A stretch of DNA of 64,000 bases from Halosimplex aquaticum (lineage in GTDB: Archaea > Halobacteriota > Halobacteria > Halobacteriales > Haloarculaceae): positions 4,092,001 through 4,156,000 of the forward strand of contig NZ_CP118158.1 of NCBI RefSeq assembly GCF_028747785.1, given 5' to 3'. Below are positions 42,885-52,207 of the stretch, piece by piece (the first letter of the stretch is position 1; each line of letters starts with the position of its first letter). The notes under the pieces are model-generated. The model was not told the origin of the DNA. It did no database searches and saw only the letters and a list, made by a program, of their open reading frames with translations. The position numbers and the translations under genes were made by a program.

Positions 42885-43871
42885 CTACCTGCCGGTGTCG
42901 ACGGGCACGTCGCCCACCGGAATCCCGAGGACGCGCTCGGCGCCCTCCGCGACGTCTCTCGCGACCAGCGCCGCACCCTGGGCCGACGTGTACGGCTCGG
43001 CGAACCGGACCGGAGCGATGTCGACGCAGCGCTCGTAGACTCGTCGGCCGAGTGCGAACGGTTGCTCGCGCCGCATCAGTCGGCCGCTCAGGACGACGGC
43101 GTCGAGGCCGCCGCCCAGTTCGCGGGCGAACGGATACAGCGCGTAGACGTTCAGTACCGACGACCAGTACACGCTCTCGAACAGCTCCGGGTCGGAGAGG
43201 TCGTGGACCTCGGTGAGGTCCGCACCGCGGCGCGGGAGGAGCCCGCACTGCATGAACACGTCGTCGAAGTCCGCCTCGACGCCGCGGCGGATCGCCTCGG
43301 GGTCAGGCCAGCCGTGCACCGGGCCGACCCAGTGGAAAAAGCCCGTCAGCCGTCCGTCGACCACGAGCCCCGCCATGCACGACGAGCTCGCGCACGCCCA
43401 GATGAAGGTTCCCGTGGGGTCGAACTCACCCCGGAACCGCTCCAGCGCGTACCGGACGGACCCCACTTTGTCCGCTCCGGCCAGCGCCGAGTAGTGCCTG
43501 AAGAACTCGTGGAGCGTGTCGAGACCGCGGTGGACGCCGGGAACGACGACCGTCGGGACGGCGGCTTCGCGCAACCGGTCGAAGACGGCCGCCCCGGCTC
43601 CGGTGCCGTAGTCCAGCCCCACGAGGTCGGTGACGCCTCTGTTCGAGACGCGTTCGATCCCCTGGATTTCGTCGATGGCGTCGCCGAAGGCGTACGTGAT
43701 CGCCGCGAGCGACACCCGCGAGAGGTCGACGCGTTCGTCCAGCACCTCCAGCACCGCCTCGGCCGTTTCGACGTTCCGTCGATCGATCCGGAACGCGGTC
43801 GTCAACTCGCCGTCGTCGCCGACGCCGGCGATCTTGATGCCCGTCGTCGAGTGGTCTATACCGACGTACAT
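42885..43871 (-). CDS. ASKHA-fold protein, UPF0285/methanogenesis-marker-12-like
   Basis: 328 residues from ATG 43871. MYVGIDHSTTGIKIAGVGDDG is a phosphate-1 loop of the actin/sugar-kinase/Hsp70 superfamily; VSLAAITYAFGDAI, NRGVTDLVGLDYGTGAGAAVFD, WACASSSCMAGLVVDG and DAVVLSGRLMRRE supply the other nucleotide-site elements. The opening and length recall the UPF0285 (methanogenesis marker 12) family of methanogens, an odd thing to find in an aerobic haloarchaeon; a generic BcrAD/hydantoinase-like ATPase is the alternative. A long open region upstream (to about 43980) may be a 5' leader with its promoter near 43945. Confidence 0.65.
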   Translation of the reverse strand: MYVGIDHSTTGIKIAGVGDDGELTTAFRIDRRNVETAEAVLEVLDERVDLSRVSLAAITYAFGDAIDEIQGIERVSNRGVTDLVGLDYGTGAGAAVFDRLREAAVPTVVVPGVHRGLDTLHEFFRHYSALAGADKVGSVRYALERFRGEFDPTGTFIWACASSSCMAGLVVDGRLTGFFHWVGPVHGWPDPEAIRRGVEADFDDVFMQCGLLPRRGADLTEVHDLSDPELFESVYWSSVLNVYALYPFARELGGGLDAVVLSGRLMRREQPFALGRRVYERCVDIAPVRFAEPYTSAQGAALVARDVAEGAERVLGIPVGDVPVDTGR

Positions 43872-44329
43872 TGCACTGTCCCCGTCGAGCGGCCGGGCGT
43901 CTCGCGTTCGTCGGCCCGCGACCGGGCTCCCCCGGACGCCCGACAAGCAATTTACGTACTGACAGGTTATTGTTATAGGTGAGTTATTTGTCATTTCCCT
44001 GCGATGGGGCCGGTAGGGGACCCATTCCAGGGACGGAAACGGGGCGACGCCGAGCAGAGTGTCGGCCCGTAGGTCGGGGAAAACGTCGATCCGACCGGTG
44101 CCAGATACGTTCGCGCGGACCGTTTGGGCCGTCTACGGGACGCCAGCGGACCTACCGGGCGAGTCGTGTTCGTCTCGGGCGTCACCGATCGTACCGACGG
44201 GAATAATCACAGCGTGAACGACGTTCAGTTCTTAATACTATCTGTTTGTGGTGTGTTACCGAGACCAGAGGGACGGAGAGAGCTCGCCCGATCCGAGCGG
44301 TGAGATGGAGACACGTCCCTCGTCCAACG
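43872..44329. other. Intergenic region with two probable promoters
   Basis: About 460 bases without a supported gene. Plus-strand TTTACGTACTGAC and TATTGTTATAGG near 43945-43980 are AT-rich and probably carry the promoter of the minus-strand gene at 43871, leaving a leader of 50 or more bases. CTTAATACT at 44231-44239 probably serves the plus-strand gene. Short open frames on both strands lack acidic composition. Confidence 0.45.
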
Positions 44330-44827
44330 ATGATAGCACGAAACAACGGATGCGACACGGATCCGAACCGCGGTGTGGGTGGCCGCCTCGCGCTCGGTCC
44401 GGACCAGCTGCTAAGCGGACTGCTCAACGCGATCTCGGGCCCCGGTCGGTTCCGACAGATGCTCTTCGTCGTCGCGCTGTGGGCGCTCTTTCGCGGTCGC
44501 CACCGGCTGGCGGCCGCGGCGGGCGCGGCGCTCGTCGTCGCGGCGGCGTCGCGACTCGCCGTCAGGGCTGCGTCCTCGCTCGTGCGGTGGGGACTGCGGT
44601 CCGGGGGGGCGACACGGCGGCCGGACGCCTGTCCGTGCGACCGCGAGTCGCCGGACCCAGGTACCGGAACGTCGGACTCCCCGTCCAGTCCCGCGGACGC
44701 CGGGGCGCGGCGACGAGCGAGCGATCGTCCCCTCGCGGTGTTCTACATCGAGGGGGACTCCGACGGCGTCGTCCGGCCCGGTCCCGAGAGCGGGCACGGA
44801 CACCGGACGTCGGAGCCAGACGAGTGA
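44330..44827 (+). CDS. Small membrane protein of unknown function
   Basis: 165 residues if started at ATG 44330; an in-frame TTG at 44246, just after the TATA-like CTTAATA, would add 28. A hydrophobic segment at about 42-75 (MLFVVALWALFRGRHRLAAAAGAALVVAAASRLAV) is probably two helices split by Arg/His. The C-terminal half is Asp/Ser/Pro-rich and disordered, with one strand-like piece LAVFYIEGDSDG. A second open frame covers the same interval in another phase, so the call is cautious. Confidence 0.5.
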   Translation: MIARNNGCDTDPNRGVGGRLALGPDQLLSGLLNAISGPGRFRQMLFVVALWALFRGRHRLAAAAGAALVVAAASRLAVRAASSLVRWGLRSGGATRRPDACPCDRESPDPGTGTSDSPSSPADAGARRRASDRPLAVFYIEGDSDGVVRPGPESGHGHRTSEPDE

Positions 44828-44960
44828 GACCGCGCGGCGCTCGCCCGGTCGACTCGCCCGATCCCGGCCACCCACCGCGGACCCGGTCCGCCTGCGAGCG
44901 GAGTCGACGCCCGCCGTCACCGGGGGGTTACTAACGGCGTCGCTCCGTTCGTTCCGATAG

Positions 44961-45464
44961 ATGACGACGATCCTCGCCGTCGACCGCGACGAGACCGTCG
45001 ACGTCAACCCGCCGGCGGAGCGCGAGGCCGTCCCGCTGGCGTGGCTGAAGGCGCTCGACGACGGCGACGCGGTCGAAGTGTGGGCCATCGGCAACCAGCG
45101 GCTGCGCCACGAGGCGAGCGTTCCGGGCGTCCCGGAACTGCTCGCGGAACTCGGCGTCAGTCGGGTCCGGCCGCGCGTCCTCGCGGCGATGATGCGGATC
45201 GAGTGGCACCTCCACGACGCCCCGGGACTCCGGGCGATGTTCGCCGCGACGGCCCCGCGCGTCGACTCCGGGATGATGCCCCCGCGTGACGAGCGCCTCC
45301 GCTTGCTCGCCGACCTCCGCGACGGCGCGACCGATCACGTCGTCGTCGACGACGTCGACCGCTCTCACGTCGACGGCTGGACGCACTACTACCCGTGGGA
45401 GTTCGTCGACGCCGTCAGAGACGGCACGGTGGCGTTCGACGCCGACGTCTGTCTCGACGGCTGA
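44961..45464 (+). CDS. Conserved haloarchaeal protein, possible HAD-like
   Basis: 167 residues. It opens TTILAVDRDETVDVNPP, where DRDET matches the D-x-D-x-T/V loop of HAD phosphatases, and VEVWAIGNQRLRHEASVPGVPELLA follows where motif II would be. The C-terminal half has DHVVVDDVDRSHVDGWTHYYPWEFVDAV. Shorter than ordinary HAD enzymes and without a clear motif III lysine, so catalytic activity is uncertain. Convergent with the biotin carboxylase gene. Confidence 0.72.
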   Translation: MTTILAVDRDETVDVNPPAEREAVPLAWLKALDDGDAVEVWAIGNQRLRHEASVPGVPELLAELGVSRVRPRVLAAMMRIEWHLHDAPGLRAMFAATAPRVDSGMMPPRDERLRLLADLRDGATDHVVVDDVDRSHVDGWTHYYPWEFVDAVRDGTVAFDADVCLDG

Positions 45465-45573
45465 TCCAGCGGGTCACCCAGCGCCTCGCTGCGCCGCTGC
45501 CTCCGGACGAGTCGCCGTTCGACGGCGGCGAACGCCGCAGGGCGGTTCTTCGGTGTCGCCGCCCGACGCGGGA

Positions 45574-47418
45574 TCAGTCGAGGACGAACATCGTGTCGCC
45601 CATGTCGACGGACTCGCCCTCGCTGACCTCGACGTGGGTGACGGTGCCGGCGCTCTCGGCGACGATGTCGTTCTCCATCTTCATCGCTTCGAGGACGCAG
45701 AGCACGTCACCGGCGGCCACCTCGTCGCCCTCGGCGACGTTGACCTCCAGGATCGTCCCCTGCATCTCCGCCGCGATCTCCTGGCCCTCGGCGGCGACGC
45801 CGCCGGAGTCGCTGTCGGAACTGCCACCACCCGGCTGGGGCCGCTGGGCCTGGCCGCCGCTTCCGGCCCCGTCGCCGCCGGTCGGGATGGCCGGCGCGCC
45901 GCGCTCTTCGAGGTCGACCTCGAAGCGCTTGCCGTTGACCTCGACGGTGAACTCGCGCTCGACGACCTCTTCCTCGTCGTCGCCGCCGCTCGGCTCGCTC
46001 CCACTGCCCCAGCGCTCCTGTGCTTCGTCGATGCGCTCGGGGTCGAGGTCCTCGTCGAGGTACTTCGTGGTGTGGCGGCCTTCGAGGAACGTCTCGTCGG
46101 TGAGCATCAGCCGGTGGAACGGGATGATCGTGGGGAAGCCCTCGATGGTGTAGTCGGCGAGGGCACGCTTTCCGCGGGCGATGCACTCCTCGCGGTCCTC
46201 GCCCCAGGTGATGAGCTTCGCGACCATCGAGTCGTAGTCGGTGACCAGATCGTCGCCCTGTCGGTGGGCGTCGTCGACCCGGACGCCGATGCCGCCCGGC
46301 GTGTCGTAGACCTCGTACTCGCCGCCGGTGGCCGGCGCGAAGTCGTTGGCGGCGTTCTCGGCGTTGATCCGGAACTCCATCGCGTGGCCCTCCAGTTCCA
46401 CCTCGTCCTGCTCGAAGGTGAGTTCCTCCCCGGAGGCGATCCGGATCTGCCACTTCACGAGGTCGATGTCCGTCAGCTCCTCCGTGACGGTGTGTTCGAC
46501 CTGGATGCGCGTGTTGACTTCGAGGAAGAAGAAGTCGGTGTCGGCGTCGAGCAGCCCCTCGTCGTTGCGCTCCTCGTCCTCGACGAGGAACTCGAAGGTG
46601 CCGGCGTTGTAGTAGTCCCCGGCGTCGGCGCCCCGGCGGGCCGCTTCCCGGATCTGCTCGCGGAGGTCGTCGGTGAGCGCGGGCGAGGGGCCCTCCTCGA
46701 TGACCTTCTGCTGGCGGCGCTGGAGCGAGCAGTCCCGCTCGCCGACGTGGCGGACGTTGCCATGTTTGTCCGCGATGATCTGCACCTCGACGTGCCTGGC
46801 GTTGTCGAGGAACCGCTCGATGTAGACGGAGGCGTTCGAGAAGTACGCCTCGCCCTCGCGCTGGGCGGTGTTCAGCGCCTCCTCGGCCTGATCGGCGCTT
46901 TCGACGACCTCCTGGCCCATGCCGCCGCCCCCGCCCTCGGCCTTGATGAGGACCGGAAAGCCGTGTTCCTCGCCGAACTCGACGATCTCCTCGGGGTCCT
47001 CGACGGGTTCGGTCGTGCCGGGGACGATCGGCACGTCGGCTTCTTGCATCACCTTGCGGGCGTGGGTCTTCTCGCCGAGGCGTTCCATCGCCTCGCTGGA
47101 CGGGCCGACCCACGTGATTCCCTCGGTCTCCTCGACCTTGGCGGCGAACTCGGCGTTCTCGGCCATGAACCCGTAGCCGGGATGGATGGCGTCGGCGCCG
47201 GCCTGCTCGGCGGCCTCGAGGATCGCCTCCTGGTCGTTGTAGGAGTCGGCCGCGCGGGCGGGGCCGACGTTGTAGGCCTCGTCGGCGTAGCGGACGTGGC
47301 CGGCGTGTTTATCGGCCTCGCTGTAGACGGCGACCGTCCCGACCCCGAGCTCCTCGCAAGCGCGCATGACGCGGACGGCGATCTCGCCGCGGTTGGCGAC
47401 GAGGACCTTCTCGAACAT
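45574..47418 (-). CDS. pccA: Acyl-CoA (acetyl/propionyl-CoA) carboxylase, biotin carboxylase plus biotin carrier subunit
   Basis: 614 residues. Biotin carboxylase domains occupy residues 1-450: [21 protein letters not shown], the ATP-grasp loop [42 protein letters not shown] and [14 protein letters not shown]. An acidic, Gly/Ser-rich linker (about 460-540) connects to a biotinyl domain with the modified Lys in [11 protein letters not shown] at about 580. It carboxylates biotin from bicarbonate and ATP; the CO2 is passed to acyl-CoA by the carboxyltransferase at 50521-52116. In haloarchaea this enzyme supplies methylmalonyl-CoA. A third small subunit (PccX) known from Haloferax was not found here. 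Confidence 0.95.
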   Translation of the reverse strand: MFEKVLVANRGEIAVRVMRACEELGVGTVAVYSEADKHAGHVRYADEAYNVGPARAADSYNDQEAILEAAEQAGADAIHPGYGFMAENAEFAAKVEETEGITWVGPSSEAMERLGEKTHARKVMQEADVPIVPGTTEPVEDPEEIVEFGEEHGFPVLIKAEGGGGGMGQEVVESADQAEEALNTAQREGEAYFSNASVYIERFLDNARHVEVQIIADKHGNVRHVGERDCSLQRRQQKVIEEGPSPALTDDLREQIREAARRGADAGDYYNAGTFEFLVEDEERNDEGLLDADTDFFFLEVNTRIQVEHTVTEELTDIDLVKWQIRIASGEELTFEQDEVELEGHAMEFRINAENAANDFAPATGGEYEVYDTPGGIGVRVDDAHRQGDDLVTDYDSMVAKLITWGEDREECIARGKRALADYTIEGFPTIIPFHRLMLTDETFLEGRHTTKYLDEDLDPERIDEAQERWGSGSEPSGGDDEEEVVEREFTVEVNGKRFEVDLEERGAPAIPTGGDGAGSGGQAQRPQPGGGSSDSDSGGVAAEGQEIAAEMQGTILEVNVAEGDEVAAGDVLCVLEAMKMENDIVAESAGTVTHVEVSEGESVDMGDTMFVLD

Positions 47419-47440
47419 ACTCCTCTGTACCGCGCGTCGC

Positions 47441-47450
47441 CCTTTAAATC
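47441..47450 (-). promoter_or_regulatory. TATA element of pccA
   Basis: Minus-strand GATTTAAAGG, about 28 bases upstream of the ATG at 47418; the leader, if any, is very short. Confidence 0.6.
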
Positions 47451-47547
47451 TAATCGGAGTCGCGGGTCCGACCAGTCGCCGGGAGCGGCTGAGCGCTTCA
47501 ACCGTCGCGCCAGGTCGACCGCGCCCGACCGTCCCGGTCGGGAAAAC

Positions 47548-47555
47548 GGTTTTAC
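47548..47555 (+). promoter_or_regulatory. TATA-like element of the E1-alpha gene
   Basis: GGTTTTAC about 29 bases before GTG 47580, supporting GTG as a leaderless start codon. Confidence 0.5.
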
Positions 47556-47579
47556 CCGCCGTCCGCGTTCGCCTCCACA

Positions 47580-48692
47580 GTGAGCGACGAGCGACCAGTC
47601 TCGCCCGACGACGACCTCGTGCAGGTCCTCGACCAGGAGGGGCGCGTCCGCGACGGCGCGACCGTCCCCGACCTGTCCGACGAGACCCTCGTCGACATGT
47701 ACGCCCAGATGCGGCTGGCCCGCCACCTCGACGAGCGGGCGGTGAGTCTCCAGCGCCAGGGCCGCCTGGGGACGTACCCGCCGCTGGCCGGACAGGAGGG
47801 CGCCCAGATCGGGTCGACCCACGCCCTGCGCGACGACGACTGGATCCTCGACCAGTACCGCGAGCACGGCGCCGTCGTCGCCCGCGGCATCGAACCGGAG
47901 TACCTGCTGTACTGGAAGGGCCACGAGGTCGGCAACGCGTGGCTGGCCTCGCGCAACATCTTCCCGCTGAACATCTCTATCGCGAGCCACCTCCCCCACG
48001 CGACGGGGATGGCGTGGGCCGCCCGACTCCAGGGCGACGACCGGGTCGCCTGCTGTCACTTCGGCGACGGCGCCACGAGCGAGGGAGACTTCCACGAGGC
48101 GCTGAACTTCGCGGGCGTCTTCGACGCGCCGGCGATATTCTTCTGCAACAACAACCAGTACGCCATCTCGGTGCCCCGCGAGCGCCAGACGGCCAGCGCG
48201 ACCATCGCCGAGAAGGCCGACGCCTACGGGTTCGACGGCGTCCGCGTCGACGGGATGGACCCCCTCGCGGTGTATCAGGTGACCGAGGCCGCCGTCCAGA
48301 AGGCTCGCGACCCGGACGAGGGCGAACTGCGACCGACGCTGATCGAGGCGGAGATGTACCGCTACGGCGCGCACACGACCGCCGACGATCCGTCGAAGTA
48401 CCGCGACGACGCCGATGTCGAGCGGTGGAGAGAGCGCGACCCGATACCCAGGATGGAAGCGTTCCTCCGGGACCGGGACCTGCTGGACGACGAGCGGGTC
48501 GAGGCCATCGAGGAGCGCAACCGCGAGCGCGTGGCCGACCTGATCGAGGGCGCGGAGGCGTACGAACCGGACGTGGACGAGTGGTTCGAGCACGCCTACG
48601 CGGAGCCGACGGCGGGCGTCCGCGAACAGCAGCAGTACCTGCGAGAACTCCGTGAGCTCCACGGCGACGACGCGCTCCTGCGAGACGAGTGA
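47580..48692 (+). CDS. 2-oxoacid dehydrogenase E1 alpha subunit (thiamine diphosphate enzyme)
   Basis: 370 residues from GTG 47580. The thiamine diphosphate motif is [24 protein letters not shown]...[11 protein letters not shown] (GDG to NN), with [15 protein letters not shown] and the [14 protein letters not shown] segment typical of E1 alpha of pyruvate or branched-chain 2-oxoacid complexes. The full-length protein looks functional. The E1 beta, E2 and E3 genes that normally follow are missing: the next genes encode a DUF4166 protein and a YndJ-like membrane protein. It would need a partner from elsewhere in the genome. Divergent from pccA. Confidence 0.93.
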   Translation: MSDERPVSPDDDLVQVLDQEGRVRDGATVPDLSDETLVDMYAQMRLARHLDERAVSLQRQGRLGTYPPLAGQEGAQIGSTHALRDDDWILDQYREHGAVVARGIEPEYLLYWKGHEVGNAWLASRNIFPLNISIASHLPHATGMAWAARLQGDDRVACCHFGDGATSEGDFHEALNFAGVFDAPAIFFCNNNQYAISVPRERQTASATIAEKADAYGFDGVRVDGMDPLAVYQVTEAAVQKARDPDEGELRPTLIEAEMYRYGAHTTADDPSKYRDDADVERWRERDPIPRMEAFLRDRDLLDDERVEAIEERNRERVADLIEGAEAYEPDVDEWFEHAYAEPTAGVREQQQYLRELRELHGDDALLRDE

Positions 48693-48811
48693 GGTTACCG
48701 AGCTGGTTCCGGCAGTTCGCCGGGCGAGGGCGGACATATCAACGGTTTTGTCCCTGGCGGATCCACGACACGTATGGTGACTGATTGTTCGGGGCGGCGA
48801 GGGGTGGCGAC

Positions 48812-49483
48812 GTGACGGGGGTCTACGAGTACGCGCTCGGAGACGAGGCCGACGACCTGCATCCGAAAGTGCGGGACCGCTACGGCCTCGGGCCGGAGGA
48901 CGCCTACGCGACGGTCGGACGGGGCGTGATGGACATCACCCGCGGGACGCTCGCGCTGCCGGTCCTCTACGCGATGCCCCTGCGGAACCTCCTCTTCCCG
49001 GAGTCGGGGACCGAGATCCCCTTCTCGGTGACGACGGCCGGCTTCCGCGACCCGGCGGGCTACGAGGCGCTGACGACCCGTCGCGAGTTCGACTTCGACG
49101 GGCGGGTCCGGCGGTTCGACTCGCTGACGGTCTGGGACGCTGAACGCGAGCGCCTGTTCGACTTCCTCGGGACGGGCGGCCACGTCGTCTCGGAACTGCA
49201 CCCGCGCGTCGAGGACGGCGCGCTCGTCGTCGAGGGCGGCAAGCAGTGGACGAGAGTCGGCGGGCGCTACCTGCCGACGCCCGGCCCGCTGGCGGTCGAC
49301 GTGACCGTCCGGGACCGCTACGACGAGGGCGACGAGTGCTTCTACGTCACCGCAACCGTCGAGAGCGGGCTGGCCGGGCACGTCCTCGGCTACCGCGGGT
49401 CGTTCACCCAGGAGCAGCGGGAGATGGAGGTCGTTCCGGACGATCTGAAGCCGACGACCGGGATCGACCCGCTGCCGCCATGA
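48812..49483 (+). CDS. DUF4166 domain protein
   Basis: 223 residues from GTG 48812 (a TTG at 48785 would extend it slightly). DDLHPKVRDRYGL is the start of DUF4166 (L-H-P-x-V-R), and FPESGTEIPFSVTTAGFRD, GRVRRFDSLTVWD, HVVSELHPRVEDGALVVEGGKQW and GHVLGYRGSFTQE are its later blocks. The domain, of unknown biochemical role, is often encoded beside YndJ-type membrane proteins in bacteria. The stop overlaps the next gene's ATG by four bases, so the two are coupled. Confidence 0.82.
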   Translation: MTGVYEYALGDEADDLHPKVRDRYGLGPEDAYATVGRGVMDITRGTLALPVLYAMPLRNLLFPESGTEIPFSVTTAGFRDPAGYEALTTRREFDFDGRVRRFDSLTVWDAERERLFDFLGTGGHVVSELHPRVEDGALVVEGGKQWTRVGGRYLPTPGPLAVDVTVRDRYDEGDECFYVTATVESGLAGHVLGYRGSFTQEQREMEVVPDDLKPTTGIDPLPP

Positions 49484-50502
49484 GCGACGGGGTCGGCGGC
49501 GGCGTGGGCGCCGAGACGAGCGCCGGGAGCGGAGGCGACGAGAACGCAGTGGCGGCCCCGATGCCGTCGATTCGAGGCGTTCCGGTCACCGACGTCAGCG
49601 CGGTCGCCGGCGCGGCGCTGTGGGCGCTGGCGGCCGTCGCGGGCGGCCTCTCTGAGGTCGAACGGGCGCTCGCGCTGGCGCCGCTGGTGGTCGTCCCGCT
49701 GGGGATCGGCCTGGCCGCAGAGCGCGGCTTCGACGGGACTCCGGGCGCGCTCCTCGCGGTCGTCGCGGTGACGCAGCCGGCCACGGCTCCGTTCGTGCTG
49801 GTGTCGCTGGTAGCGTCCGCGGAACTCACCGCGACGCTCGCCGCCGCGGCCTGGGTGCCGGTGACCGGCCTCATGGCGCTCGCAGGCGCTCTCCGTGCCC
49901 GCGAGCGCGGCTTCGCTCCCAACCGGCTGTCCGAGACGCTTGTCGACGCCGGGCTGGCGTACACCGTCGTCGCGGCGGTCGCGCTCGTGCTGTTCCACCG
50001 CGGGGTCACGTTCTGGTTCCACCCCGTCATCGTCCTGCTCACCGCGGTCCACTTCCACTTCGCCGGGTTCGCGCTGCCGGTGATCGCGGGCGTCACGGGC
50101 CGGCACCTCGGCGGCTTCGAAGGGCTCGCCCGCACGGTCGCCGGCGTGATACTCGTCGGCCCGGCGATCATCGCGGTCGGCATCTCCTTCTCGCCGCTCG
50201 TGGAGGTCGTCGCCGTCGGCGCGTTCACCCTTGCGGTCGCCGCCTTCGGCCTGCTGGCGCTCGTCCGGGTCGTCCCGACGCTCGATCCACGTTCGGGCCC
50301 GCTGGTCGGCGTGTCGGCGCTCGCGCTCCCGGCGTCGATGGTCCTGGCGCTCGGCTACGGCATCGCGGCGTTCTCGGGGACGAACCCGCTCGGACTGGGG
50401 GTCGGCAGGATGGTGTCGCTCCACGGGTCGCTGAACGCCTACGGGTTCGCCCTCTGCGGCGTCGTCGGGTGGCGGCTGGTGAACAGGCCGACATCGGCCT
50501 GA
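49480..50502 (+). CDS. YndJ-like membrane protein
   Basis: 340 residues with about nine or ten membrane helices after a polar N-terminus of 35 residues. HPVIVLLTAVHFHFAGFALPVIAG is characteristic of the YndJ family (the His-rich TAVHFHFAGF), and VSLHGSLNAYGFALCGVVGW at the end is another conserved block, with N/H possibly binding metal. Shorter than the bacterial YndJ, which carries a fused extra domain; here that partner appears to be the separate DUF4166 gene upstream. Function unknown. Confidence 0.85.
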   Translation: MSDGVGGGVGAETSAGSGGDENAVAAPMPSIRGVPVTDVSAVAGAALWALAAVAGGLSEVERALALAPLVVVPLGIGLAAERGFDGTPGALLAVVAVTQPATAPFVLVSLVASAELTATLAAAAWVPVTGLMALAGALRARERGFAPNRLSETLVDAGLAYTVVAAVALVLFHRGVTFWFHPVIVLLTAVHFHFAGFALPVIAGVTGRHLGGFEGLARTVAGVILVGPAIIAVGISFSPLVEVVAVGAFTLAVAAFGLLALVRVVPTLDPRSGPLVGVSALALPASMVLALGYGIAAFSGTNPLGLGVGRMVSLHGSLNAYGFALCGVVGWRLVNRPTSA

Positions 50503-50520
50503 AAAATCGAGCCTCGGCCG

Positions 50521-52116
50521 TCAGAGCGGGATGTTCCCGTGCTTCCGGTCGGGGTGGTCCTTGCGCTTGCTCTCCAGCGTTTCGAGGTCGCCGATGAGTC
50601 GCGAGCGGGTCTCCGGCGGTTCGAGCACGTCGTCGACGAACCCGCGCTCGGCGGCGGTGTAGGGGTTGGCGAACGCGTCGCGGTACTCGTCGATGAGCTC
50701 CTGGCGTTTCTCCTCCACCTGTTCGGCCGCGTCGAGTTCGTCGTCGTAGAGGACGTTGACGGCACCCTCGGGCCCCATCACGGCGATCTCTGCGGTCGGC
50801 CACGCGTAGTTCACGTCCGCGCCGACGTGTTTCGAGGACATCACGTCGTAGGCGCCGCCGTAGGCCTTCCGGGTGATGACGGTCATCAGCGGGACCGTCG
50901 CCTCGGAGTAGGCGTAGAGGAGCTTGGCGCCGTGTTTGATGATGCCCCCCTTCTCCTGGTCCTTGCCGGGCATGAACCCGGGCACGTCGACGAACGTCAG
51001 GAGCGGGATGTTGAACGCGTCGCAGAAGCGGACGAACCGCGACCCCTTCAGCGAGGAGTCGATGTCGAGGGTGCCGGCGTTGACCCGCGGCTGGTTGGCG
51101 ACGACGCCGACGGGGCGGCCGTCGAGGCGGGCGAAGCCCGTCAGCAGGTTGCGCGCGTAGCGCTCGGCCACCTCGAAGAAGGAGTCCTCGTCGACGACGC
51201 CGTCGATGATGTCGTGCATGTCGTAGGGCTTCTGCGGCGCCTGCGGGACGACGTCGCGCAGCCCCTCGTCGGCGCGGTCGGGGTCGTCCCAGGGCTCGAC
51301 CCGCGGCGGGTCCTCGGCGTTGTTGGCGGGCAGGTACGAGAGGAGGTAGCGGATGTCGTCGAGCGCCTCCTCCTCCGCGGCGGGCGCGAAGTGCGCGACC
51401 CCGGAGTCGCCGGTGTGGGTGGCGGCGCCGCCGAGTTCGTCGAAGGTGACCTCCTCGCCGGTGACCGTCTCGATGACGTCCGGCCCGGTGATGAACATGT
51501 GGCTGGTCTCCTCGACCATGAAGATGAAGTCCGTGATGGCCGGGGAGTACACCGCGCCGCCGGCACAGGGGCCCATGATGGCGGAGATCTGGGGCACCAC
51601 ACCGGAGGCGAGCTGGTTGCGGTGGAAGATGTCGGCGTAGCCCGCGAGCGCGTCGACGCCCTCCTGGATGCGCGCCCCCGCGGAGTCGTTGAGGCCGACG
51701 ATGGGCGCGCCGGTCTCCATGGCCTTGTCCATCACCTTGCAGACCTTCTGGGCGAACGCCTCGCCGAGCGACCCGCCCATGACCGTGAAGTCGTGGGCGA
51801 ACACGAAGACGGTGCGGCCGTCGACGTTCCCGTAGCCGGTGACGACGCCGTCGCCGGGGAACGACTTCTCCTCCATGTCGAAGTTGGTCGAGCGGTGCTC
51901 GCGGAGCTGGTCGATCTCGACGAAGGAGCCGTCGTCGAGGAAGTAGTCGATCCGCTCGCGGGCGGTCATCTTCCCGCGGTCGTGCTGGGCCTGGATGCGC
52001 TCCTCGCCGCCCCCCTTCCGGGCCCGCTCCTTGCGCTCGCGCAGGTCCTCGATGTCGTCGTCGTGGGTCACGCCGGACCACCACGAACCGGTGCCGAGTG
52101 GATCATGAGCGTACAT
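50521..52116 (-). CDS. pccB: Acyl-CoA (propionyl-CoA) carboxylase carboxyltransferase subunit
   Basis: 531 residues from ATG 52116; a longer frame upstream has no family sequence. [83 protein letters not shown], and [21 protein letters not shown] supply the first crotonase half; [34 protein letters not shown] and [37 protein letters not shown] the second. The two oxyanion-hole glycine motifs are intact. It transfers the carboxyl group from carboxybiotin (on the pccA product) to propionyl- or acetyl-CoA. The 3.1 kb between pccA and pccB is occupied by plus-strand genes. Confidence 0.96.
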   Translation of the reverse strand: MYAHDPLGTGSWWSGVTHDDDIEDLRERKERARKGGGEERIQAQHDRGKMTARERIDYFLDDGSFVEIDQLREHRSTNFDMEEKSFPGDGVVTGYGNVDGRTVFVFAHDFTVMGGSLGEAFAQKVCKVMDKAMETGAPIVGLNDSAGARIQEGVDALAGYADIFHRNQLASGVVPQISAIMGPCAGGAVYSPAITDFIFMVEETSHMFITGPDVIETVTGEEVTFDELGGAATHTGDSGVAHFAPAAEEEALDDIRYLLSYLPANNAEDPPRVEPWDDPDRADEGLRDVVPQAPQKPYDMHDIIDGVVDEDSFFEVAERYARNLLTGFARLDGRPVGVVANQPRVNAGTLDIDSSLKGSRFVRFCDAFNIPLLTFVDVPGFMPGKDQEKGGIIKHGAKLLYAYSEATVPLMTVITRKAYGGAYDVMSSKHVGADVNYAWPTAEIAVMGPEGAVNVLYDDELDAAEQVEEKRQELIDEYRDAFANPYTAAERGFVDDVLEPPETRSRLIGDLETLESKRKDHPDRKHGNIPL

Positions 52117-52172
52117 CGGAGGTCCGGCAAAAAAGGATTGCCCGGCCGGACGCGCTCGCCGTCTCCGAGGCG

Positions 52173-52179
52173 TAATATT
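52173..52179 (+). promoter_or_regulatory. TATA-like element of the lipoprotein gene
   Basis: TAATATT about 32 bases before ATG 52208; just right of the pccB start region, so the two genes are divergent from a short shared promoter interval. Confidence 0.5.
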
Positions 52180-52207
52180 GATTATCTGTCCTGTCACGGT
52201 AGGGAGT

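Noticed and set aside
45286..47583. 765-codon plus-strand frame opposite pccA
   Set aside because: Shadow of the biotin carboxylase gene; strongly repetitive Val/Leu/Asp sequence with no motif.
48775..48816. ATG at 48775 as start of the DUF4166 gene, implying a frameshift
   Set aside because: This frame stops after 13 codons (MVTDCSGRRGVAT). A GTG at 48812 in the correct frame gives a normal N-terminus, so no frameshift is needed.
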